From Myxococcota bacterium (GTDB lineage: Bacteria > Myxococcota_A > UBA9160 > SMWR01): a stretch of 64,000 bases of DNA. Positions 54,329-62,938 of the stretch are shown here, one piece after another. Each line of letters opens with the position of its first letter. Position 1 is the stretch's first letter. Below the pieces are notes generated by a model. The model did not search any database, had not been told where the DNA came from, and was given only the letters and a program-made list of their open reading frames with translations. The DNA lies in NCBI GenBank assembly GCA_039030075.1, contig JBCCEW010000028.1, forward strand, positions 1-64,000, in the 5' to 3' direction. Both the position numbers and the translations under genes were made by a program.

Positions 54329-56647
54329 GTGCGCGTGCTCGTAGCGCTCACGTCGTGCGTCGCCCTCGGCATCGTTGCGGCCGATCTCGGCGGCCTCTCG
54401 ACGGCCGCCTGGAGCGCGTCGGCAGCCCTGGGAATCGGACTGGGCCTGGGGCCGCGGAGACGCGCCCTCGCAGCGCTGCTGTTGGCCTTCCTCGCGGGTC
54501 ACGATGCGCAGCAGGGCGTGCTGGCCCGCGCAGAGGGGGCGCGTGCAGCGCCTGCTGGAGGGGCGGTCTTCGAGGGCGTAGTCACGGGGCGCAGCGGGCT
54601 GGTCGAGCCGCATTGGCTCGAGTTCGCGTCGCTGCGCGGGCTCCCCGGCGCCCGGCTGCGGGTCTACGGCGCGATCTCGGCGCTCGAAGCGCAGGCCCGT
54701 CGCGGCGAGCGTTGGCGTCTGCGCGTCACGCTGCGGCCCGAGCGGGTGGCGCGCAATCCAGGCGGGCCGTCCCCCCGCAGACTCGCGCGTCGCGGGATCG
54801 GCCAGCGCGCGTCCCTCCGGCACCCGGGTCTGGCGGTACGCCGCGGCGCGGCACCGCGGTCCAGCGGGAGCATCGCCCGGGCGCGCGTCGCTCTCGCGAA
54901 GCGCATGGAGGCGGCCGGGGACGACAGCGGCCTCTGGCGCGGCCTGGTGCTCGGGGATCGCGGGGCGATCGCGCCCGGGGCCCGCGAGGCGTTTCGGCGA
55001 CTCGGTCTTTCCCACCTGCTGGCGGTCTCGGGTTGGCACCTGGCGTGGTGGTGCGTCGTGAGCTTTGCGGTGTTCGCCGCGTTGTTCGCGCGCAGTGCTC
55101 GCGCGGGTCGGCGCGGGGACACGCGTCGTGCGGCGCTGGGCCCCGCGGCGCTCTGCGGGTTGGGCTACGCGGCGCTGGCAGGCGGCGCGGTCCCCGTACA
55201 GCGCGCCGCGGGTCTTCTCGTGGCGGGCGTCGTCGCTCAGTGGCTGCGGAGACCCGTCCGGCCCGCTCCCGCGTTCGCCTGCATTGGTGGCGCCGTGCTC
55301 GTCTCGGCACCGGCGGAGCTCTTTGCGCTCGGCGCGCAGCTGTCGTTCGGGGTCGTGGCCGCTTTGCTGTGGGCTCCGCGTCCGCAGGGCGAGCACCTCC
55401 GCCTCGTCTGGGTGCGAACACCGCTCGTCGCGTGGATGGCGAGCCTTCCGATCCTGGCGGCCCACGGGCTGGCCGCGTCGCCGGCCGGCGTGTTGGCGAA
55501 TCTCGTCTTGCTTCCCCTGTTTGCGTTGGGCGTGCTTCCACTCGCGTTCCTCGGCGCGGCCGCGCTGCTCGTGGGGGTGGCGCCCGAGGCGGAGTGGGTG
55601 CGGGCCGCGACGGCGGCGAGCGAGCACGGCCTGGCGGCGCTGCGAGACGGCGCCGAGTGGATCCCCCTGCCGCGAGCTCCCGCTTTGGGCGCGGTGGGAT
55701 GGGGTCTGCTGGCCGCGCTGTGGGCAGCGGCCTGGTGGAGTCCGGGGCTCGGGCGGAGAGCTTTGTTCGTATGCCTAACCTGGCTTTGGATTACGATCTC
55801 CGTGTCTCCCGCAGCGAGCCCCGAACTCGTGGCGTTCGACGTCGGCCAGGGCGACGCGACGCTCGTGCGCGGCCGACGCGCGGTGGTGTTGGTCGATGGG
55901 GGGCCCGCCTATCCGGATGGCCGCGACGCCGGGGCCCTCCGCGTCGTCCCCGGCCTCGCGGCACTCGGCGTGGAGCGGCTCGATCTCGTGATCGCCACCC
56001 ATGCCGATCTCGATCACCGTGGTGGCCTCGGATCGGTGCTCGACTCCGTACCCACCCGGGAGCTCTGGCTGCCCCACGGCGCGCCGGCCGACCCGGGCTT
56101 CGACGCGCTCGTGCGGCGCGCGCGCGAGCGCGGGGTGACCGTCCGTGAGGTCGGGAGGGGGAGTCCGCGCCGGCGCTTCGGGGATCTGCTCGTCGACCCC
56201 CTCTGGCCGCCGCGGGGAGGCTCGGGATCGCGCAACGCACGCTCGCTGGTGGTGCGCATCGATCTCGAAGGGGGCGCGCGGGTGCTGCTTCCCGGGGACA
56301 TCGACGTCGAGACCGAAGCTGCGCTCATCGCGACCGCGGCGCCGCTCGACGCCGAGCTGTTGCTCCTCCCGCACCACGGCAGCGGCGGATCGAGTTCGAA
56401 CGCGCTGTTGCGCGCCGTCGCACCGCGCTGGGCCTGGGTATCGGCCCCGTGCCGCGGCCGCTTCGCGCTGCCCCACGTCGCGGTGCGGGCCCGACTGGCC
56501 GGTCGCGAGATTCCCTGGGGTTGGACCGGACGCGATGGAGCGCTCCGCGTCCCGTTGCGCGGTCCGCTGCTTCCGAAGTCGAGCGGTGAGGCCTACGCGT
56601 GCGGGTCGGGCGAGCCGGCCTCGGCGACGCCGAGGAGCTCGCGCTGA
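54329..56647 (+). CDS. comEC: ComEC/Rec2-family DNA-uptake channel protein
   Basis: A 772-residue inner-membrane protein. An N-terminal DUF4131-like part (about 1-180), a competence domain with about eight helices (RLGLSHLLAVSGWHLAWW ... ALGAQLSFGVVAALLW), and a C-terminal metallo-beta-lactamase-like domain: ELVAFDVGQGDATLVRGRRAVVLVDGG, LVIATHADLDHRGGL and LLLLPHHGS. ComEC forms the channel for single-stranded DNA during transformation; the C-domain may degrade the other strand. The gene ends 55 bases inside the convergent rhomboid-like gene. Confidence 0.92.
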   Translation: MRVLVALTSCVALGIVAADLGGLSTAAWSASAALGIGLGLGPRRRALAALLLAFLAGHDAQQGVLARAEGARAAPAGGAVFEGVVTGRSGLVEPHWLEFASLRGLPGARLRVYGAISALEAQARRGERWRLRVTLRPERVARNPGGPSPRRLARRGIGQRASLRHPGLAVRRGAAPRSSGSIARARVALAKRMEAAGDDSGLWRGLVLGDRGAIAPGAREAFRRLGLSHLLAVSGWHLAWWCVVSFAVFAALFARSARAGRRGDTRRAALGPAALCGLGYAALAGGAVPVQRAAGLLVAGVVAQWLRRPVRPAPAFACIGGAVLVSAPAELFALGAQLSFGVVAALLWAPRPQGEHLRLVWVRTPLVAWMASLPILAAHGLAASPAGVLANLVLLPLFALGVLPLAFLGAAALLVGVAPEAEWVRAATAASEHGLAALRDGAEWIPLPRAPALGAVGWGLLAALWAAAWWSPGLGRRALFVCLTWLWITISVSPAASPELVAFDVGQGDATLVRGRRAVVLVDGGPAYPDGRDAGALRVVPGLAALGVERLDLVIATHADLDHRGGLGSVLDSVPTRELWLPHGAPADPGFDALVRRARERGVTVREVGRGSPRRRFGDLLVDPLWPPRGGSGSRNARSLVVRIDLEGGARVLLPGDIDVETEAALIATAAPLDAELLLLPHHGSGGSSSNALLRAVAPRWAWVSAPCRGRFALPHVAVRARLAGREIPWGWTGRDGALRVPLRGPLLPKSSGEAYACGSGEPASATPRSSR

Positions 56648-58677
56648 TAGGCGTCCAGGCTGGCGAAGCTCGGCGGCGCCCCGTCGAAGGACGTGACCGC
56701 GCTGACGGCGCCGGTCGTCAGCAGGGCTTCGGCAAGCGCGCGCAGGCGGTCGAGCATCGGCTTGTCGGCGCTCGCGGGCAGCGACAGCCGCACGATGCGC
56801 AGCGGCTCCTGTCCCGCGTCGTTCCAGTTGAGCAGCGCGTCGAGCACCGGCGTGTCCGCGATGCGGGCCCACGCCAGGCCGCCGATCCGAGCCGTCGCGA
56901 GCCGAGAGGTCTTGCCTCCAGGACTCTGGAGGTGGAGCTGTCCCGCCTTCAGTCCCTGTACCCGGGCGTTCACGATCTTCGCGCTGGGGAAGCGCACCTC
57001 GGCGAAGGCGGCCTGCGCGGGCTCTGCGGCGACCGCCAGCGGATCCTCCGCGTCGAGCTCGAGCTTCGAGAGATCGCCCGGATCGAAGGAGTCGAGTTCG
57101 GCCGGGTCGAGTCCGGCGTCTCCCGGCGCGGTGCCCGCGTCCGCGAGATCGAGTCCCGCACCATCGCCGAGATCCATTCCGCCCCCGAGGTCGATGCTGC
57201 GTTCCTCACCCGGTGTGGGCGCGGGGCCGCCGGAGGAGCCGGGCTCCGCCAGTTCGAGCGACCCGCTGTCGTCCTCGGCCGCGAGATCGACCGCGTGTGG
57301 ATCCACGCCTGCCGAGGTCGCGGTGTGACTCCCATTTTCGTCGAGGCCGAGCGCGTCGTCTGCGTCGAGGTCGAGGTCGTTCGGATCGATGGGCGGAGGT
57401 TCGGGCGCCGCGGGCGCCGCGGGCGCCGCAGGCGCTGCCGGCGCCGTGCGAGCGGCCTCGAGGGGCGCCTCCTCGAGGTGCTTCGGGTCGGCCTCGATCC
57501 GAGCGATCCAGGCTTCGAGCTTCTGGCGCTTCGGTCCCTCGAAGGTCGCCTGGGCGAGCACCCATTGCAGGGCTTCGATTGCGGTGGCGCCGTGGAGCGG
57601 CTCGACGGTCTCTGCGATCCGCAAGGCCGCGCCCACGCTGAGCTGAGACGCATCGACGCGAATTGCGCCGCCGAGCGTGGCGGCAGCGGCCCGGGGGTCT
57701 CCCGCGGCGATCAGGCGGTCGGCCAGGGCGAAGCGGGTCGCGAGGGGAAGGGAGACCGAGGCGGTCGGTGCGATCCGCGCCCAGATCCGGGCCGCGAGGT
57801 CGGGCTGGTTCTGTTCCAACGCCCGCAGCACGAAGCGCGAGGCCACCTGCTGGGCATCGCGTTGGCGCTGACACTCGGCGGCGACGTCGCAGAGTGCTTC
57901 GATGACCGGCGCGTCTGCGGCATCGCCGGTGAGGGCGCGGTCGAGGGTGTCGTAGGCGTCGCCCGGTCGACCCTCGGCCCGCGCGGTCGCAGCCGCCTTC
58001 AGGGTCTTCTTCAAGGGCGCCGCGGTCTTCACCGGTTCGCGCGCGCGGCGCTCCTCCCACCCGAGGAAGGAAAGACCGACCGCGACGCCGATGCCGAGCG
58101 CCGCGGTCACGCCGGCCGGTGCGAAGCCGTGGGACGCGACGGGCCCGGCGAGCGGGGCCTGGGCGTCGAGCACGATCGAAGCCAGCAGCCAGACCGGGGG
58201 CAGCACCAGGACGGGCAGGGTGACGTCCCGGCTGGAAGACGCGGGACCGATGCGCAGGCCGAGACCGGTGCTCCAGCCGCGCACCGTGGCGGCGGCCACC
58301 AACCCGGCCAGGAGCGGGGTCGGGCCGACCCAGCCGGCTGCGGCCTCCCCGTACAGCGCACGATCGACGCCGAAGGCGGCCAGCATCCAGAGGAGCAGGG
58401 CGCCGCCAAAGGCCCCAGGGCCCCAGCGGGCTTCGAGCTGGGGACCGGCCAGGGCGAACAGGAGCACCGTCGAACACAGGTGGAGACCGGATCCGTGCAG
58501 CCAGATCGCGGTCAGGACGCTCGGAAACGTGCCCCCAGCGCTCGAGACCCCCAGCCGCTCGGCCGGCAGGCCACCGGCGACGGCGTTGCCGACTCCGGCC
58601 AGCACCCACAACAGCAGCAGCGCCCCACACAGCCAGGGGACGCGGCCCGGTGCACCCTCGAGAAGCGGTCGAAACAT
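56593..58677 (-). CDS. degenerate rhomboid membrane protein with long cytoplasmic repeat and acidic regions
   Basis: A 694-residue protein. Residues 1-215 have about six helices and the rhomboid hallmark IWLHGSGLHLCSTVLLFALAG (H-x-x-x-x-H before the fold-keeping GPQLEARWG). The catalytic GxSG loop is replaced (WVGPTPLLAG) and the usual Asn is missing, so protease activity is unlikely. Residues about 225-400 are helical TPR-like repeats; then a Pro/Ala linker, an Asp-rich low-complexity stretch (LDLDADDALGL ... DLGGGMDLGDG), and a C-terminal domain from about 560 that I do not recognise. The function is unknown. It is divergent from fdhD. Confidence 0.75.
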   Translation of the reverse strand: MFRPLLEGAPGRVPWLCGALLLLWVLAGVGNAVAGGLPAERLGVSSAGGTFPSVLTAIWLHGSGLHLCSTVLLFALAGPQLEARWGPGAFGGALLLWMLAAFGVDRALYGEAAAGWVGPTPLLAGLVAAATVRGWSTGLGLRIGPASSSRDVTLPVLVLPPVWLLASIVLDAQAPLAGPVASHGFAPAGVTAALGIGVAVGLSFLGWEERRAREPVKTAAPLKKTLKAAATARAEGRPGDAYDTLDRALTGDAADAPVIEALCDVAAECQRQRDAQQVASRFVLRALEQNQPDLAARIWARIAPTASVSLPLATRFALADRLIAAGDPRAAAATLGGAIRVDASQLSVGAALRIAETVEPLHGATAIEALQWVLAQATFEGPKRQKLEAWIARIEADPKHLEEAPLEAARTAPAAPAAPAAPAAPEPPPIDPNDLDLDADDALGLDENGSHTATSAGVDPHAVDLAAEDDSGSLELAEPGSSGGPAPTPGEERSIDLGGGMDLGDGAGLDLADAGTAPGDAGLDPAELDSFDPGDLSKLELDAEDPLAVAAEPAQAAFAEVRFPSAKIVNARVQGLKAGQLHLQSPGGKTSRLATARIGGLAWARIADTPVLDALLNWNDAGQEPLRIVRLSLPASADKPMLDRLRALAEALLTTGAVSAVTSFDGAPPSFASLDAYQRELLGVAEAGSPDPHA
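57403..57445. repeat. nine-base tandem repeat coding for Ala-Ala-Pro
   Basis: GGGCGCCGC and close variants repeat about four to five times, read on the minus strand as an (APA)-type linker (AAPAAPAAPAAPEP) in the rhomboid-like protein. It may be variable in length between strains. Confidence 0.7.
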
Positions 58678-58744
58678 GGTCCCCCGGCGTATCGTCGCGC
58701 CCGGGCCCGCGCTGGAGCGCTCCGGGGGCGGGAGGGTGTGCTGG

Positions 58745-58750
58745 CTATGC
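58745..58750 (+). promoter_or_regulatory. putative -10 element of fdhD
   Basis: TATGCT seven bases before the GTG at 58758. No good -35 box or Shine-Dalgarno is visible, consistent with a leaderless transcript. Confidence 0.4.
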
Positions 58751-58757
58751 TGCCGAG

Positions 58758-59666
58758 GTGAGCCAAGACGACGACGGCCACGCCTGGGCCACCACGTCGG
58801 TGGTGCGCTTCGGGCCCGATGGATCCGCGCCCGGGCCGGACGCGGTGGCGCGGGAGGAGCCTCTCGAGATCCAGCTCGGCGGCACGGCGTTGGCGGTCGT
58901 GATGCGGACTCCAGGCCACGACCGGGAGCTCGCCCTGGGCTTCCTCCGCACCGAGCGCGTGATCGAATCGGTCGAGCAGGTGGTGTCGGTACGCCACTGC
59001 CGTCACGCCGCGGACCCGGCGAGCGCCGACAACGTGGTGCGTGTGGTGCTTCGCGAGGACGTGCGCGTCGACTGGGAAGCCCTGCGGCGCCACTTCTACG
59101 CCAGCAGCAGTTGCGGGCTCTGCGGCAAGGCCACCATCGACAACGCCCTCGCGGTGGCACCGCCCTTGGAGGATGACGCCGCGTTCCACGCGGCGTGGTT
59201 GACGAGCCTGCCTGTGCAACTCGAGCGCGCACAGCGGGGCTTCGCGCGTACCGGAGGACTGCACGCCGCCGCGCTGTTCGCCCCGGATGGATCCCACCTG
59301 GTGACGCGCGAAGACGTCGGTCGACACAACGCCGTCGACAAAGTGCTGGGCTGGGCGTTGCGGCACGCGCGCACTTCGCTCGCGGGTCACGTCTTGCTGG
59401 TGTCGGGTCGGGTCTCCTTCGAGATCGTGCAGAAGGCGTTGGCCGCGCGCATTCCCCTCGTCGCGGGCGTGTCGGCTCCGTCATCGCTCGCGATCGAGTT
59501 CGCGGAGCGCGCCCGGTTGACCCTGGTCGGTTTCTTGCGGGGCCCGCGATTCAACGTGTACGGTGACGTTTCGCGCGTGCAGGGGGCGACAGGTGAGCGA
59601 GTCGAAGCCGACGGCGAGGCAGGGGAGCGGGTCGAGCGCGTCACCCAGCGAGGCCACGACGCCTGA
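58758..59666 (+). CDS. fdhD: FdhD, sulfurtransferase for formate dehydrogenase maturation
   Basis: A 302-residue protein. The CxxC active site is in SSSCGLCGKATIDN; further conserved parts are EEPLEIQLGGTALAVVMRTPGHDRELALGFL, GGLHAAALF, REDVGRHNAVDKVLGWAL and SGRVSFEIVQKAL. FdhD passes sulfur from IscS to the molybdenum cofactor of formate dehydrogenases. The following gene encodes such an oxidoreductase, overlapping it by 74 bases with the chosen starts. Confidence 0.94.
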   Translation: MSQDDDGHAWATTSVVRFGPDGSAPGPDAVAREEPLEIQLGGTALAVVMRTPGHDRELALGFLRTERVIESVEQVVSVRHCRHAADPASADNVVRVVLREDVRVDWEALRRHFYASSSCGLCGKATIDNALAVAPPLEDDAAFHAAWLTSLPVQLERAQRGFARTGGLHAAALFAPDGSHLVTREDVGRHNAVDKVLGWALRHARTSLAGHVLLVSGRVSFEIVQKALAARIPLVAGVSAPSSLAIEFAERARLTLVGFLRGPRFNVYGDVSRVQGATGERVEADGEAGERVERVTQRGHDA

Positions 59667-61947
59667 GCCCGTGCGGGTGTCGCGCGCTGCGGCTCCGGGC
59701 AGCGATCCCGCCGACCGCGCACCTGCCGGCGGTTTCGGCTCCATCGTATCCACGTTGCGCACGAGCCAGCGCGAGCTCGGTCCGCTGCGCGCCTTGCGCG
59801 TGCTGGGCGACGTGAACCAGAACCACGGCTTCGACTGTCCGGGCTGCGCCTGGCCCGACCCCCGCGAGCGCGCGACGACCGAGTTCTGCGAGAACGGCGC
59901 GAAGGCGGTGGCCCACGAGGCCACCACGAAGCGGCTGCGTCCCGAGTTCTGGAAAGCCTGGTCGCTGGCCAGTCTGCAGGAGCAGAGCGACCACTGGCTC
60001 GAACAGCAGGGGCGCCTCACCGAACCGCTGCATCGTCCCGCGGGCGCGGATCACTACGAGCCGATCTCCTGGGACGCGGCGATCCAAGGCATCGCGCAGA
60101 AGCTGCGCGGGCTGCCGTCACCCGATCAGGCGGTCTTCTACACCTCGGGTCGCACCAGCAACGAGGCGGCGTTCCTCTATCAGCTCCTGGCGCGCTGCTT
60201 CGGCACCAACAACCTGCCCGACTGTTCGAATCTGTGTCACGAGTCGAGTGGCGTGGGGCTCACGGATGCGATCGGTGTCGGGAAGGGAACCGTCGGCCTC
60301 GAGGACTTCGAGATCGCCGACTTGATCTTCGTGATCGGGCAGAACCCGGGCACGAACCACCCGCGCATGCTCAGTGCGCTCCAGGCGGCGAAACGGCGCG
60401 GTGCCCAGATCGTCGCGATCAACCCGCTGCGCGAGCGCGGGCTCGTGCGCTTCGCCCACCCTCAAGAGCCTCTCGCCTGGCTCGGTCGCGGGACGCCGAT
60501 CGCAGATCACTACCTGCAGGTGCGGGTGGGGGGCGATGTCGCGTTGCTGAAGGGGCTGGCGCTCGCGGTCCTCGAGCTCGAGGACGCACGCCCGGGCCAG
60601 GTGCTCGACCGCGCCTTCCTGCGCGCCCACACCGCCGGGTTCGAGGCCTGGCAGCGCGACCTGCGCGCGCAGGACCGCGCGACCCTCGAACGACGCAGCG
60701 GGATCTCCGCGGAGCAGATGCGCTCAGTGGCCGAGCTCTACGCACGCTCGGAGCGCGTGATCGCCTGCTGGGCGATGGGGATCACCCAGCACCGCCACGG
60801 CGTCGCCAACGTGCAGGAGATCATGAACCTGCTGCTGCTGCGGGGGAACATCGGGGTCCCCGGCGCCGGTGCGTGTCCCGTGCGCGGACACTCGAACGTG
60901 CAGGGCGATCGGACCGTCGGGATCACCGAAAAACCGGGCGCAGGCTTCCTCGACGCACTGGCCCGCGAGTTCGATTTCGAGCCGCCGCGCGAACCCGGCC
61001 ACGACGTCGTCGCTTCGATCCGGGCCATGCGCGAGGGCCGCGTGCGCGCCTTCGTCGGCATGGGCGGGAACTTCGCCGCCGCGTCGCCGGACACCGAGGT
61101 GACGGCGCTGGCCCTGCGTCAGTGTGAGCTCACGGTCCAGGTGTCCACGAAGCTCAACCGCTCCCATGTGGTCTGCGGCCACGAGGCCTACATCCTTCCG
61201 TGTCTCGGCCGGACCGAGCGGGACGACCAGTTCGCGGGAACCCAGTTCGTGAGCGTCGAGAACTCGATGAGCGTGGTGCACCGCAGTCAGGGGTCGCTCG
61301 CTCCAGCCTCCGAGTCGCTCCGGAGCGAACCGGCGATCGTGGCGGCGCTGGCCCAGGCAATCCTCGACGACAGCGCCGCCGTGCCCTGGGGCCCCTTCGC
61401 TTCGAACTACGACCGGATTCGCGACGCCATCGAGCACACGGTCCCCGGCTTCGAAGACTACAACCAGCGCGTGCGCGCACCCGACGGCTTCGTGTTGCCG
61501 AGCGGCGCGCGCAGTCGGCGCTTCGACACGCCGGACGGCCGCGCCCAGTTCCGGGTGCACGCGCTTCCCGAAGACGCGGTCGATCCGGATCGCTTCCGGC
61601 TCACGACGATCCGCAGCCACGACCAGTTCAACACCACCGTCTACGGCCTGGACGATCGCTACCGCGGCGTCGAAGGCGATCGTCGCGTGGTCTTCCTGCA
61701 CCCCGAAGACCTCCGCGCCCACGCACTCGCGCCCGGTGATCGCGTCGACCTCACCAGCCACTTCGAGGGCGAGACCCGCACGCTGCGCGGATTCAAGGCC
61801 TGCGAGTACGATCTGCCGCGCGGCTGCGCCGCCACCTACTTCCCCGAAGCGAACCCGCTCGTCCCGATCGGCAGCTTCGCCGAGGGGAGCCACACGCCGA
61901 GCTACAAGTCGATCGAGGTCTCGATCACCGCCGCGCGATCGAGCTGA
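59593..61947 (+). CDS. FdhF/YdeP-type molybdopterin oxidoreductase
   Basis: A 784-residue molybdopterin-dependent enzyme of the YdeP branch. The N-terminal Cys pair is in HGFDCPGCAWPDP, then FCENGAKAVAHEATTKR. Molybdopterin-binding motifs are YTSGRTSNEAAF, DCSNLCHESSGVG, LIFVIGQNPGTNHPRML and GNIGVPGAGACPVRGHSNVQGDR; the C-terminal molydop-binding domain starts near RLTTIRSHDQFNT. The exact substrate of this branch is unclear; formate is likely given fdhD next door. GTG at 59593 has GGGGG upstream; GTG at 59671, just after the fdhD stop, is an alternative. Confidence 0.9.
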   Translation: MSESKPTARQGSGSSASPSEATTPEPVRVSRAAAPGSDPADRAPAGGFGSIVSTLRTSQRELGPLRALRVLGDVNQNHGFDCPGCAWPDPRERATTEFCENGAKAVAHEATTKRLRPEFWKAWSLASLQEQSDHWLEQQGRLTEPLHRPAGADHYEPISWDAAIQGIAQKLRGLPSPDQAVFYTSGRTSNEAAFLYQLLARCFGTNNLPDCSNLCHESSGVGLTDAIGVGKGTVGLEDFEIADLIFVIGQNPGTNHPRMLSALQAAKRRGAQIVAINPLRERGLVRFAHPQEPLAWLGRGTPIADHYLQVRVGGDVALLKGLALAVLELEDARPGQVLDRAFLRAHTAGFEAWQRDLRAQDRATLERRSGISAEQMRSVAELYARSERVIACWAMGITQHRHGVANVQEIMNLLLLRGNIGVPGAGACPVRGHSNVQGDRTVGITEKPGAGFLDALAREFDFEPPREPGHDVVASIRAMREGRVRAFVGMGGNFAAASPDTEVTALALRQCELTVQVSTKLNRSHVVCGHEAYILPCLGRTERDDQFAGTQFVSVENSMSVVHRSQGSLAPASESLRSEPAIVAALAQAILDDSAAVPWGPFASNYDRIRDAIEHTVPGFEDYNQRVRAPDGFVLPSGARSRRFDTPDGRAQFRVHALPEDAVDPDRFRLTTIRSHDQFNTTVYGLDDRYRGVEGDRRVVFLHPEDLRAHALAPGDRVDLTSHFEGETRTLRGFKACEYDLPRGCAATYFPEANPLVPIGSFAEGSHTPSYKSIEVSITAARSS

Positions 61948-61950
61948 GCC

Positions 61951-62916
61951 TCAGGCGGCCTCTTGGGGGTCGCAACCGCCGTGGCAGATCGAGCGCGGCG
62001 AGGTGTGCGCCAGGTTCTCGGGCTCGATCTGGATCGTCGCGTGATCGATGCCATGGTCGTTGCCGAGCAGGGTGTAGGCGTCGGTGAGCAGGTCTTCGTG
62101 CAGACCGGGGCGCGCGACGACGAGGTGGCAGGAGAGGGCGACCTGCCCCTGGCCGAGGGTCCAGACGTGAAGGTCGTGGACGCTGCTCACACCGCTGAGG
62201 TCGCCCAGTCCGCGTCGCACCGCGTCGACGTCGACATGGCGCGGCGCGGCTTCCATCAGGACGTCGACGGCCTCGCGGATCAGGTGCCACGCCGAGAAGA
62301 GGACGAGGGCGGAGATCGCCAGGGAGGCGGCGGGGTCGGCCCAGGTCCAGCCCCAGGCCCAGATCGCGAAGCCCGCCAGCATGGCGCCGACGCTTCCCAG
62401 CGCATCGGAAAGCACGTGGAGCCAGGCCCCGCGGAGGTTCAGGCTGTGCTCGTGCCCTCCGCCGAGGACGCGCAGGGCCAGCACGTTCACGAGCAGGCCC
62501 CCGCTGGCGATTCCGAGCACGCCCATCCCGAGCACCGGTTGCGGCGCTCGGAAGCGCTCGAAGGCCTCGACGCTGATCAGCACCGCGACGACCACGAGCG
62601 CGACGCCCTGGGCCAGGGCCGCGAGGATTTCGGCGCGCGAGCGCCCCCAGGTCCAGCGATCATCCGCGGGGCGCGTGGCCACCCAGGCCGCGAACAGGGC
62701 GAGCGACAGGGCCCCGACGTCCGAGAGCATATGGCCGGCGTCGGCCAGCAGGGCGAGCGAGCCGGTCCACCAGCCCCCGATGAGCTCGACGACCAGATAG
62801 CTCGCCGCCAGCGCGAGGGCGATGCTCAGGGGCCGCTGGTTGCTGACGGCCGGGTCCGCCGGGCCGTGGGCGTGGCCGACGTGTTCGTGGCCTCCCGGGC
62901 CGGCTTGGGTCGCCAT
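61951..62916 (-). CDS. cation diffusion facilitator transporter (Zn2+-type)
   Basis: A 321-residue CDF protein. A His-rich tail (GGHEHVGHAHG) precedes six helices with the metal motifs LLADAGHMLSDVGALS in helix II and WLHVLSDALGSVGAM in helix V (HxxxD pairs, typical of zinc), and a His-rich loop (GGGHEHS). The C-terminal cytoplasmic dimer domain has SVHDLHVWTLGQGQVALSCHLVV. It exports zinc or cobalt. ATG at 62916 has TATCCT six bases upstream. It is divergent from the metzincin lipoprotein with overlapping promoters. Confidence 0.93.
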   Translation of the reverse strand: MATQAGPGGHEHVGHAHGPADPAVSNQRPLSIALALAASYLVVELIGGWWTGSLALLADAGHMLSDVGALSLALFAAWVATRPADDRWTWGRSRAEILAALAQGVALVVVAVLISVEAFERFRAPQPVLGMGVLGIASGGLLVNVLALRVLGGGHEHSLNLRGAWLHVLSDALGSVGAMLAGFAIWAWGWTWADPAASLAISALVLFSAWHLIREAVDVLMEAAPRHVDVDAVRRGLGDLSGVSSVHDLHVWTLGQGQVALSCHLVVARPGLHEDLLTDAYTLLGNDHGIDHATIQIEPENLAHTSPRSICHGGCDPQEAA

Positions 62917-62932
62917 CGGACCAGGATACCCT
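62905..62932. promoter_or_regulatory. overlapping divergent promoters of the CDF and metzincin genes
   Basis: Plus strand: TTGGGT (62905-62910), 16 bases, TACCCT (62927-62932), 6 bases, ATG (62939). Minus strand: TATCCT (62922-62927), 6 bases, ATG (62916). The two -10 hexamers share base 62927, so both promoters can hardly be used at once. Confidence 0.45.
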
Positions 62933-62938
62933 GCGGCC

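Noticed and set aside
57403-57445. GC-rich nine-base repeat as a CRISPR-like or regulatory array.
   Set aside because: It is in frame and codes for an Ala-Ala-Pro linker.
56593-58677. Active rhomboid protease.
   Set aside because: No GxSG loop and no Asn at the usual place; only the fold marks remain.
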